This document shows, in pieces, positions 33,315 through 40,468 of a DNA stretch of 42,953 nucleotides (position 1 is the first letter of the stretch; every line of letters begins with the position of its first letter). The position numbers and the translations under genes are program-made. The notes beneath the pieces were generated by a model. It saw only the letters and a list, made by a program, of their open reading frames with translations. It was not told where the DNA came from and made no database searches. The stretch comes from Bacteroidales bacterium. GTDB lineage: Bacteria; Bacteroidota; Bacteroidia; Bacteroidales; F082. The stretch lies in NCBI GenBank assembly GCA_024681295.1, contig JAILBC010000032.1, positions 1-42,953 of the forward strand. The letters run 5' to 3'.

Positions 33315-34856
33315 TCAAATCTCCCACTCATACAGCGGAATCAATCCGTCAAGATTGTCAAGGGAAGGCCTGAAACTGACTTTCATAATGCAATTGAAAT
33401 CAAAGTCCTGGATGCCAAAAACCGACTCTCCTTCCTTGATGTCAATCTTCGGAATCAGAGTATGGTCCTCGGGGTCAATTTGGTAAATGATATTGGTGCC
33501 AGGCTGTCCAAATTCTTCATTCCTAATCGCTATAAGCCTAAAGCCTGAGACGAACCCCTCAGTTTGCCTTCTGACGGTTTCTTCCCTTATCTCGGAATAC
33601 TCTAACCAAACATTCAAGTATCCTTTAGGAAATGACGCTTGTTCGAACTTGGCTGTGAAATGGGTTCCCTGCCACATTAATACTTCAAACTTCGGTTTCT
33701 GGTCGGTGTTTCTTTCTAACTCTTCATTCATCTCGTCAATCATCTCCTGAATTCTCTGCTCGATGTACCTGCCTCTGTCATCTTCGTCGTCCCAATCTGT
33801 TTCATCGTCATTCGTATTCTCCAACACCTCATTAATGAATTCATCGGAAGAGCAAGGACCGTTGGCCGCTTTCTCTTCGGCAAACAACTTTTCGAATTCT
33901 TCTTGAGAGATCTCAAACATTTCACGTATATCGTCAAAATTATTGCCTGTGAGGATTTTGTCAAGGATTTCATCAGGGCGATGCTTTGCGACGGCCACTT
34001 CGTCACCATCTTGATCATCTTCCGAATCAATGTCATCAACCCGATAAACCCTAGCTTTCACCATTTTGTTTTGGAATATATGCAAAAACCAAATCTCGTT
34101 ATCTATGTGAACGCGAAGATAAATTGGCTTGTCATCGGCAGACAAGGTGTCCAAGAGACCCTTGATAAGTTTTATGTTTTCTTCCGTAGCAAGGCGTTTG
34201 GAAATGATGAATTCTATGTCAAAAAAGAAGGGACTGGCTTGGGCGTTTGCCTTCAGGTCGAGCATCAATTCGGTTTGCTTAATCAGTCCATCAAGATTGT
34301 TTATGCGTTCCTGGAATTCCTCCTTGTGTCGCATTGGATCTGTATAAAGCCTACGGATGACATGAAGCCGTTTCAACCTTGGATAATAGACACAAGTCGT
34401 GTCCTTATCAAGAGAGACGACCTTAAACGCTTTCGTTTCTCCCCTTCCTTCCCTGGTGGCCAGAGGAGCAGCAACCTCCAGCCAACTCTTTCTTGTATAT
34501 AGCCACCCTTTCCCTCGTAAGAAGTAATAAGCAACGCAGCCGGCTGCCGTACCCAGCACCACAAAGAACGCAAAATAGAGCCAACCACCCTCATGAAGAT
34601 TCGTTATGCCAGAATAAAGAAGTGAGAAAGCAATCATTCCGCCGAATACAGAAAAGAAAACTATCATCACGAGCTTTTCCACCCGATTGGCCTTATGGTC
34701 TTCCCCTTTATAAAGGCCCATCGAAAACAACAATAGGAAGAAGGATAGTATTACCAAAAATTTTCGCCATCCGCCATAATCCAACAGCAAGCCTATAGTT
34801 AGGGATGCGGCGAAGCCGAGTAACAGCAAGAGCGATATGGTTTCTTCTTTTTTCAT
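33315..34856 (-). CDS. Large membrane protein with acidic cytoplasmic region, function unknown
   Basis: A 513-residue protein. The first 120 residues contain about four membrane segments (ISLLLLLGFAASLTIGLLL, FLVILSFFLLLFSMGLY, LVMIVFFSVFGGMIAFSLLY, YFAFFVVLGTAAGCVAYYFL). The rest is soluble and very acidic, with an Asp/Glu-rich stretch (DDIDSEDDQDGDEVAV, then NTNDDETDWDDEDDRG, about residues 275-370). The C-terminal 130 residues (FEVLMWQGTHFTAKFEQASFPKGYLNVW...) may form a beta domain. I recognise no family. It stands alone between two hip modules and shares a 20-base leader motif with the C10 protease gene at 16712. A short GC-rich block within it (34436-34480) is unlike its surroundings. 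Confidence 0.8.
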   Translation of the reverse strand: MKKEETISLLLLLGFAASLTIGLLLDYGGWRKFLVILSFFLLLFSMGLYKGEDHKANRVEKLVMIVFFSVFGGMIAFSLLYSGITNLHEGGWLYFAFFVVLGTAAGCVAYYFLRGKGWLYTRKSWLEVAAPLATREGRGETKAFKVVSLDKDTTCVYYPRLKRLHVIRRLYTDPMRHKEEFQERINNLDGLIKQTELMLDLKANAQASPFFFDIEFIISKRLATEENIKLIKGLLDTLSADDKPIYLRVHIDNEIWFLHIFQNKMVKARVYRVDDIDSEDDQDGDEVAVAKHRPDEILDKILTGNNFDDIREMFEISQEEFEKLFAEEKAANGPCSSDEFINEVLENTNDDETDWDDEDDRGRYIEQRIQEMIDEMNEELERNTDQKPKFEVLMWQGTHFTAKFEQASFPKGYLNVWLEYSEIREETVRRQTEGFVSGFRLIAIRNEEFGQPGTNIIYQIDPEDHTLIPKIDIKEGESVFGIQDFDFNCIMKVSFRPSLDNLDGLIPLYEWEI

Positions 34857-34892
34857 TTGAACCCAGTTTAGTTTTTGAGCTAGCAGTTTAAG

Positions 34893-34912
34893 CTGCTAAG
34901 TTAACAAAAAAA
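34893..34912 (-). promoter_or_regulatory. Leader motif shared with the C10 protease gene at 16712
   Basis: Identical over 20 bases to 20033-20052 and placed 37-56 bases upstream of the start codon at 34856. Adjacent bases form AGCAG-TTTAAG-CTGCT, a short inverted repeat (34882-34897). Likely a common promoter or regulator site. Confidence 0.5.
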
Positions 34913-35018
34913 CGAATGATCACTTTCTCAATCATAATAAACCTTGCCATTTTTGATTCTTTTCTTTAATTTTGTGTCGCTATTAACCGTCTAAAGGTTT
35001 TGGTTTTGAACTGATAGA

Positions 35019-35240
35019 ATGTTTGACTTCGACAAAAAATATCCAAGTTATCCTATTGACAAAGATGCTTTTATTAGCATCACTGAATCATTCCAGCCAG
35101 TTGGCGGACTGTCTCGATTGGGATTAAGCAAAGCCATTGCAGAATGGCTTGTCGAACACAGGCCTTATTATGACGTAGTAAAGGGAAAAACGTTTGACGA
35201 ATTAGAGTTTGAGATCCATTATTTGCTAAATCACGGATAA
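35019..35240 (+). CDS. Small hypothetical protein convergent with hipA
   Basis: A 73-residue soluble protein (MFDFDKKYPSYPIDKDAFISITESFQPVGG...). No other gene occupies this stretch, it is acidic, helical and has ordinary codon use, and a TAATTTTG box (34967-34974) lies upstream, so it is probably real. No family is recognised. Its 3' end overlaps the convergent hipA gene by 15 bases. Lying beside a HipBA unit and on the opposite strand, it may be an unrelated small gene or an accessory regulator. Confidence 0.6.
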   Translation: MFDFDKKYPSYPIDKDAFISITESFQPVGGLSRLGLSKAIAEWLVEHRPYYDVVKGKTFDELEFEIHYLLNHG

Positions 35241-36737
35241 ATCATCTACCTTCGGCAACAAATACCGCTTAGCCATATCCTCCAGCTGTCCCTCCGAAAG
35301 GTTCGCCAATCCTATCTGAGTCAGCAAATCATGGTCAGGGGTACCCTTGCGGATGATGTACTTCAAAGCCTTGCCGTCGATGGTGGCCTGAAGAAGGTAG
35401 TTCCCCTTGAACTGCTGTTCGATGTGGAGGTTTTCGACTTGGTGGCCAGCAATATCAAAAGCATTAGCCTTGGGAGATTCTTTTAAACCCCAAGCCTCCA
35501 AATGCTCACTCAGCGTATTTTCTACACGACCTATCCACTCGTCTTTTACACCATTCTTAACGGCCAACGGCCTAAAGGAAGCAATGGCAGCAGCCACTTC
35601 ACGAATGATGGATTCTGGTGCGCGAATACCTTCATCCCCAGCAAAGGCGATAATATCCTCACGAGTAATATCCTGGAGCTTTCCACCAATCATTAAACAA
35701 TGTTCCCTGTTAGGTAAATAACCGCCCGTGTCAAAAATATAGGTCATATCATATGCCGGGGAAAGCCGCCAAATGCCTTGACGATTCATAATAAACGCAA
35801 AATTCTTATGATGGTCATCAGTATTGTTAGCAAGGATGTTAAACACTAAACGTCGAAACACTTGTTGGCAATCCACTTCGGGCAAATGTAACTTACGGCA
35901 TACCGTCAGCAGTTTTTCATAGCTGTCTGCCTCTGGATTCATCGCTGCCAAAGTCTGTGTGTGGAGTTTGCCAGTCTCATCACGATCAAAACGACGAGTC
36001 AAGAAATGATTTGTTCCCTCGACCTCAAGCAAACTTGATTCCATCATGTTAATACCCGCCGCCAAAGCCATTTCATAATATGTCTGCTCCAATTCGGCAG
36101 TTGAACGCCTCCTATCTCCAAACTTCAATAAATAATAGTCAAAACTTGGATCCAAATCTATTTGACCCGAACGGATTTCCCCCGTTTCTCTATTGATGGC
36201 AACAATGCCTTTCGGTTGACGGCCTCCTGCTGACGTTCCAACAGCTATCAATGATTGCAAGGTTAGCGATTCATCAGGAAGAATTCTCACGTTTTCACGC
36301 TCCATGAAAATCTTTTCTGCTAAATCAGCCAATGCTTTGATGTCAATTTTTTCCAACATCGATCCACGGTCTATCTCAGGCACAAACTCCAATGCACCCA
36401 TACCTCGTTTTCCGATGAAAGCCAATTTTTCCAAAGATGTAACACTTCGATCAGAGATATGATTCGATTTACGCCACTGCTCAAAAAGTTGGTTACCCCA
36501 AGCATCAGGCAACGAATCAGCAATGAACGAGGGTAGTTTCTGATAAATGCGCTCTTCTTCACCAAAGATGGCACGACTACTCAAAGGATGATGAATGGAG
36601 GCTGTCAACGGAGCAATGTCTACATTGGATCGGAGAAATTCAGAGTTGTAAATAAAATAGGATATATGACGGCTTTCATGCCAAGCCAATCGACCAACTT
36701 CCATACCCCAAAGAAAAACTTTTAATGCTTCTTTCAT
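35226..36737 (-). CDS. hipA: HipA-type Ser/Thr kinase toxin
   Basis: A 503-residue full-length HipA. The N-terminal subdomain (residues about 1-120) precedes the kinase: the Gly-rich loop GTSAGGRQPKG (167-177, including the usual autophosphorylated serine, about Ser169), Lys205 in LLKFGD, catalytic Asp307 in NTDDHHKNFAF, and Asp330 in SPAYDM. HipA kinases phosphorylate aminoacyl-tRNA synthetases, classically GltX, and stop growth until neutralised. The gene overlaps the upstream helix-turn-helix gene by 4 bases. The family member is not identical to E. coli HipA (440 residues); the extra length is at the C terminus (about residues 440-503). Confidence 0.92.
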   Translation of the reverse strand: MKEALKVFLWGMEVGRLAWHESRHISYFIYNSEFLRSNVDIAPLTASIHHPLSSRAIFGEEERIYQKLPSFIADSLPDAWGNQLFEQWRKSNHISDRSVTSLEKLAFIGKRGMGALEFVPEIDRGSMLEKIDIKALADLAEKIFMERENVRILPDESLTLQSLIAVGTSAGGRQPKGIVAINRETGEIRSGQIDLDPSFDYYLLKFGDRRRSTAELEQTYYEMALAAGINMMESSLLEVEGTNHFLTRRFDRDETGKLHTQTLAAMNPEADSYEKLLTVCRKLHLPEVDCQQVFRRLVFNILANNTDDHHKNFAFIMNRQGIWRLSPAYDMTYIFDTGGYLPNREHCLMIGGKLQDITREDIIAFAGDEGIRAPESIIREVAAAIASFRPLAVKNGVKDEWIGRVENTLSEHLEAWGLKESPKANAFDIAGHQVENLHIEQQFKGNYLLQATIDGKALKYIIRKGTPDHDLLTQIGLANLSEGQLEDMAKRYLLPKVDDLSVI

Positions 36738-37045
36738 TGTTTTTGATGACGCACACGCTGCGCTTTTTGATATTTATCGTTATACAAATAAGGTGATTCA
36801 GGCTGTTCAGGCATCAACTCCTTCAAGTCGTTGATACAGCCCACTGCCTTCAAAAGCAAAAGGAAAGAACTGAGAGAAATATTCTTGACCACAGCATTCT
36901 CAAACCGATGAATCGTTAACACCGACAATCCTGACATTTCTGCCACTTCCTTTTGAGTCATGTTTGCTCGCATCCGATATTCCTTGAACCGAGAGCCAAG
37001 CATCCGCACTAATTCAGGCACCGAGTATTCAGAATAATCTTCCAT
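36734..37045 (-). CDS. hipB: HipB-like XRE-family antitoxin
   Basis: A 103-residue helix-turn-helix protein: RMRANMTQKEVAEMSGLSVLTIHRFENAVVKNISLSSFLLLLKAVGCINDL. The last part (LMPEQPESPYLYNDKYQKAQRVRHQKQ) is a basic tail, longer than in the shorter HipB at 33002. It overlaps hipA by 4 bases and should both neutralise it and repress the operon. An inverted repeat lies immediately upstream at 37047-37081. Confidence 0.88.
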   Translation of the reverse strand: MEDYSEYSVPELVRMLGSRFKEYRMRANMTQKEVAEMSGLSVLTIHRFENAVVKNISLSSFLLLLKAVGCINDLKELMPEQPESPYLYNDKYQKAQRVRHQKQ

Positions 37046-37046
37046 T

Positions 37047-37081
37047 ATATAACTTTAATTTTATGATAATTTAACTTATAT
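37047..37081 (-). promoter_or_regulatory. Inverted repeat upstream of hipB, likely operator
   Basis: The arms ATATAACTTTAATT (37047-37060) and AATTTAACTTATAT (37068-37081) agree at 12 of 14 positions, with a 7-base spacer. It touches the start codon region of the HipB-like gene (37045), as an autoregulation site would. Confidence 0.55.
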
Positions 37082-37173
37082 TTTTCTTTTTAAAATTACA
37101 AATATGTATATTTACGATGCAAAAATAATCTTTTTCATAATATCTCGCAAGGTCATGCTATCAAAAAAATGAT

Positions 37174-37181
37174 TATTTTTG
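37174..37181 (+). promoter_or_regulatory. Candidate -7 box for the carboxylase gene
   Basis: TATTTTTG matches TAnnTTTG and lies 53 bases before the ATG at 37235. The transcribed leader would include the heptamer array at 37196-37237. Confidence 0.45.
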
Positions 37182-37195
37182 CATGAAGTAAAAAT

Positions 37196-37237
37196 CAGAA
37201 GTCAGAAGTTAGAAGTCAGAAGACAGAAGACAGAATG
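37196..37237 (+). repeat. Heptamer array carrying the carboxylase start codon
   Basis: Six consecutive 7-base units: CAGAAGT, CAGAAGT, TAGAAGT, CAGAAGA, CAGAAGA, CAGAATG. The last unit supplies the ATG of the carboxylase gene at 37235-37237. The only usable start for the family's N terminus is this one. Confidence 0.85.
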
Positions 37238-39265
37238 AATACAAGGAAGATAAACAAGATACTGATCGCCAACCGCGGGGAGATCGCCGTGCGCATCATG
37301 CGGACCCTCAAGCGGCTGCACATCGAGAGCGTGGCCGTGTTCGCCGACAACGACGCCGACGCACTGCACCGCCGCATGGCCGACGAAGCCTACCCTCTAG
37401 GCAACGGTAGCCTCAAGGACACCTACCTTAACATACAGAAGATCATCGACGCCGCCCTCGATAGCGGCGCCGAAGCCATCCACCCCGGCTACGGATTCCT
37501 CTCCGAGAATCCAGAGTTCGCCGAGGCATGCCTGCAGAACAACCTGATCTTCATCGGTCCCGACGCAGAAACCATGCGCCTCATGGGCAACAAAATCGCT
37601 GCACGAGAAGTCGCCATCCAAAACGACATCCCCGTGACCTTCGGACTGACAGGCTCCTTGGACGATATCCTGGCGAAAGCCGACACCCTGCCCTACCCCG
37701 TGCTCATCAAAGCAGCGGCAGGCGGTGGCGGCAAAGGCATGCACATCGTACGTCAGAAGGAAGATTTGAAAGATGAGCTGGAGCGCGCATCCCGCGAGGC
37801 GGAGAAATACTTCGGCGACGGCACCGTGTTCGTGGAGCAATACCTCGAGAACCCGCGCCACATCGAGGTTCAGATCCTTGCCGACCACCACGGCAACATC
37901 ATCCATCTTGGAGAGCGTGAATGCACTATCCAACGCCGCTACCAGAAAATCATCGAGGAGTCGCCCTCACCCACCCTGACGGAAGAAAAGCGCCAACAAC
38001 TGTTGTCCACGGCAGTGAAACTCTGTAAGGGCATCGGCTACAAAAACGCCGGCACCGTGGAGTTTATCGTCGACAAGGAGCTGAACTTCTACTTCCTGGA
38101 GGTGAATACCCGCATCCAAGTGGAGCATCCCGTCACTGAAATGCGCACTGGTATCGACATCGTGGAAGAGCAAATCCGCATCGCCCGCGGCAAGGAGATA
38201 GAAAGTGGAGAGTGGAAAGTGGAAAGTGGAAAGTTTTCCGTTTTCAACTCTCCACTTTCCACTCCCCAAGGTCACGCCATTGAACTCCGTATCTATGCCG
38301 AGGACCCCGAGAACGGTTTCCTCCCCACTCCAGGTAAGGTGACCGCGTACCATGAGCCCCAAGTCAGAGGCACCCGCGTGGACAGCAGCATCGACGGTCC
38401 CTGCACCGTGAGCGAGGCCTACGACCCCATGATTGCCAAGCTCGTCTGCTACGGCAAGACTCGCCAAGCCGCCATCGAGACGGCTCAACACGCCCTCAAG
38501 GAGTTCATCCTCCAAGGACTCACCACCAACAAAGCCTACCTCTGGGAAGTCATCAAAAACCCCGACTTCGCTGAGAACAAAATCGATACTTCTTTCTGCG
38601 CCACGCATCAAGAAACATTGTTGAAAGCGCTGAATGATAGTCGTAATAATTTGAATATCAACGATATATCTGTTTGTTTCCTGCTTTACGATTTCTATAA
38701 GAAACGTTTTGAAAAACTTACTGAAAACGTTTGGGAAGAAATCGGCTATTGGCGATTCCATAGTCAATTCACAGTGGATGTTGAAGGGCACAAGGTTCTT
38801 GTCCGCATCAACAATACCAGCAACCGCAAAATCGATGGTTATATTGGCGACCGACCTTTTACCGCCGAATACATCGCACATGATGGGCATCAATTGAAGC
38901 TTATGCTCAACGGCCGCACTGAGGTGGTGTATTGCTCCGTGAACGACGAACAGAAGACCATCGTCAACTTCCATGGCCTCAACTTCCACTGCTTCCGCAC
39001 CGACCAGCTCAACGACACGCTCGACTACGCCCGCAAGGAACAGGCCAACGACAAGAGCACGCTGGTCTCGCCCATGCCCGGCAAGGTGGTGAAGATCAAC
39101 GTGAAAGAAGGTGACGAGGTGACCGCTGGCACCGTGATGATTGTGGTGGAAGCCATGAAGATGGAGAACAATATCACGGCCACCGCCAAGGCCAAGGTGA
39201 AAAAGATTTTGGTCGTGGAAAATGAGATGGTTGATAATAAAAAACAATTAATCGAGTTATCGTAG
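37235..39265 (+). CDS. Biotin-dependent acyl-CoA carboxylase alpha subunit
   Basis: A 676-residue fusion of biotin carboxylase and biotin carrier. KILIANRGEIAVRIMRTL opens the N-terminal domain; AAAGGGGKGMHIV is the ATP-grasp glycine-rich loop; FYFLEVNTRIQVEHPVTEM holds the catalytic residues; the last 75 residues form the carrier domain, with biotinyl Lys642 in VEAMKMENN. The reaction is ATP-dependent carboxylation of biotin for propionyl-, methylcrotonyl- or acetyl-CoA. The length and the neighbouring acyl-CoA dehydrogenase and the crotonase in this window suggest branched-chain (methylcrotonyl-CoA) use, but a propionyl-CoA enzyme is equally possible; the beta subunit is not here. A 25-residue loop from 38201 is coded by a heptamer array. 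The start codon lies in another. Confidence 0.9.
   Translation: MNTRKINKILIANRGEIAVRIMRTLKRLHIESVAVFADNDADALHRRMADEAYPLGNGSLKDTYLNIQKIIDAALDSGAEAIHPGYGFLSENPEFAEACLQNNLIFIGPDAETMRLMGNKIAAREVAIQNDIPVTFGLTGSLDDILAKADTLPYPVLIKAAAGGGGKGMHIVRQKEDLKDELERASREAEKYFGDGTVFVEQYLENPRHIEVQILADHHGNIIHLGERECTIQRRYQKIIEESPSPTLTEEKRQQLLSTAVKLCKGIGYKNAGTVEFIVDKELNFYFLEVNTRIQVEHPVTEMRTGIDIVEEQIRIARGKEIESGEWKVESGKFSVFNSPLSTPQGHAIELRIYAEDPENGFLPTPGKVTAYHEPQVRGTRVDSSIDGPCTVSEAYDPMIAKLVCYGKTRQAAIETAQHALKEFILQGLTTNKAYLWEVIKNPDFAENKIDTSFCATHQETLLKALNDSRNNLNINDISVCFLLYDFYKKRFEKLTENVWEEIGYWRFHSQFTVDVEGHKVLVRINNTSNRKIDGYIGDRPFTAEYIAHDGHQLKLMLNGRTEVVYCSVNDEQKTIVNFHGLNFHCFRTDQLNDTLDYARKEQANDKSTLVSPMPGKVVKINVKEGDEVTAGTVMIVVEAMKMENNITATAKAKVKKILVVENEMVDNKKQLIELS
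38201..38275. repeat. Palindromic heptamer array inside the carboxylase gene
   Basis: Units of GGAAAGT type fill the first half and complementary ACTTTCC-type units the second, around TTTTCCGTTTTC. It is in frame (codon 323 begins at 38201) and codes for ESGEWKVESGKFSVFNSPLS plus TPQ, replacing the variable loop between IARGKE and GHAIELRIYAED. The encoded motif matches the one inserted in MntP. Confidence 0.85.
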
Positions 39266-39287
39266 GGGCGAACCTATGTGTTCGCCC
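39266..39287 (+). repeat. Intercistronic hairpin (GGGCGAAC/GTTCGCCC)
   Basis: A perfect 8-bp stem with loop CTATGT follows the carboxylase stop codon directly (39263-39265) and ends 16 bases before the acyl-CoA dehydrogenase ATG. It lacks a T-tract, so it is more likely an mRNA processing or dispersed palindromic repeat than a terminator. Confidence 0.6.
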
Positions 39288-39302
39288 ATAAAGGACAAAC
39301 AT

Positions 39303-40445
39303 ATGAATTTCGATTTAACCAAAGAACAAGAAGCGTTACGCCAGAAAGTACGTGACTTCGCCGAAGCGGAAGTGAAGCCTGTGGCCCGTTACAACGATGA
39401 GCACCAGCATTTCGATGTGGAACTCACCCTGAAAATGGGTGAATTGGGCTTGTTAGGCATGACCGTGCCCCAAGAATACGGTGGTCAAGGCTTGGACAAC
39501 CTGAGTTACATCATCGCCGTGGAGGAGCTGGCCCGTGTGGACGGCAGCACTGCCGCCACCATCGCCGCCGACAACTCATTGGGTATCGGTCCCATCAAAG
39601 ACTACGGCACCGAAGAGCAGAAACGCAAGTACCTGCCCCGTCTGTGCAAAGACCGTATCTGGGGCTTCGGTCTGACCGAAGAAGACGCCGGCAGCGACTC
39701 ACGCGGCACCAAGACGACGGCCCGACTCGAAGGCGACACCTGGCTGCTCAACGGCTCCAAGATCTTCATCACCAATAGTGCTACACCCATCAGCCTAGGC
39801 ACCTCGGTGCAGGCCATCTCCGGTGAAAAAGACGGCAAGCCCGTGTTCACCGCCCTGCTGGTGGAGAACGGCACCCCGGGCTTCACTGCAACACCCATGG
39901 ACGATAAGATGATGTGGCGTGCCTCCAACACTGGCAAGCTGGTGTTCGATAGCGTGCGTCTTCCCAAGGAGTGCATCCTCGGCGAGCCTGGTGAAGGCTC
40001 CCATATGATGCTCGCTACTCTTGATTCAGGTCGTCTCTCCATCGCCGCAATGGGCCTCGGCTGCGCCCAAGGTGCCTACGAGATGGCCCTCGCCTACTCC
40101 AAGAAACGCGTGCAGTTCGGCAAGCCCGTATGCAAGTTCCAAGCCGTGGCCTTCAAGCTCGCCGATATGGCCGTGAAGATTGAAGCCGCGCGTAACCTGC
40201 TCTACCACGCCTGCTGGCTCAAGGACCAACACCGTCCCTTCGGCAAGGAAGCCGCCATGGCCAAACTTTACTGCTCCGAAGTCGCCGACGAGGTGTGCAA
40301 CAACGCCGTGCAGGTGATGGGCGGTCACGGACTTCTCAAAGAGTTCGACATGGAGCGCTTCTACCGCGACCAGCGCATATTACAAATAGGAGAAGGAACC
40401 TCTGAAATACTAAGATTGGTTATCTCCAGAGCAATTGGATGTTAA
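39303..40445 (+). CDS. Acyl-CoA dehydrogenase (short-chain type)
   Basis: A 380-residue flavoprotein read from ATG 39303 (MNFDLTKEQEALRQKVRDFA); an earlier ATG at 39276 adds nine residues spanning the intercistronic hairpin and is not credible. GFGLTEEDAGSDSRGTKTTA and FGKPV, VQVMGGHGLLKEFDMERFYRD are family signatures. Glu364 in QIGEGTSEILR is at the place of the catalytic base used by short- and medium-chain enzymes; isovaleryl-CoA dehydrogenases usually lack it there. So butyryl- or short branched-chain acyl-CoA dehydrogenase is favoured over Ivd, despite the carboxylase upstream. Electrons go to ETF. It is 37 bases downstream of the carboxylase gene, in the same operon. Confidence 0.88.
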   Translation: MNFDLTKEQEALRQKVRDFAEAEVKPVARYNDEHQHFDVELTLKMGELGLLGMTVPQEYGGQGLDNLSYIIAVEELARVDGSTAATIAADNSLGIGPIKDYGTEEQKRKYLPRLCKDRIWGFGLTEEDAGSDSRGTKTTARLEGDTWLLNGSKIFITNSATPISLGTSVQAISGEKDGKPVFTALLVENGTPGFTATPMDDKMMWRASNTGKLVFDSVRLPKECILGEPGEGSHMMLATLDSGRLSIAAMGLGCAQGAYEMALAYSKKRVQFGKPVCKFQAVAFKLADMAVKIEAARNLLYHACWLKDQHRPFGKEAAMAKLYCSEVADEVCNNAVQVMGGHGLLKEFDMERFYRDQRILQIGEGTSEILRLVISRAIGC

Positions 40446-40468
40446 TTATAATAATATATTAATATAAA

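Noticed and set aside
37196-37237. Possible CRISPR or minisatellite array before the carboxylase gene
   Set aside because: Contiguous 7-base units without spacers; treated as a heptamer repeat instead.
37967-39247. Long open frame (426 codons) on the strand opposite the carboxylase gene
   Set aside because: It lies wholly antisense to a clearly conserved gene and codes for His/Val/Asp-rich sequence with no domain; this is the usual shadow of G/C-ending codons.
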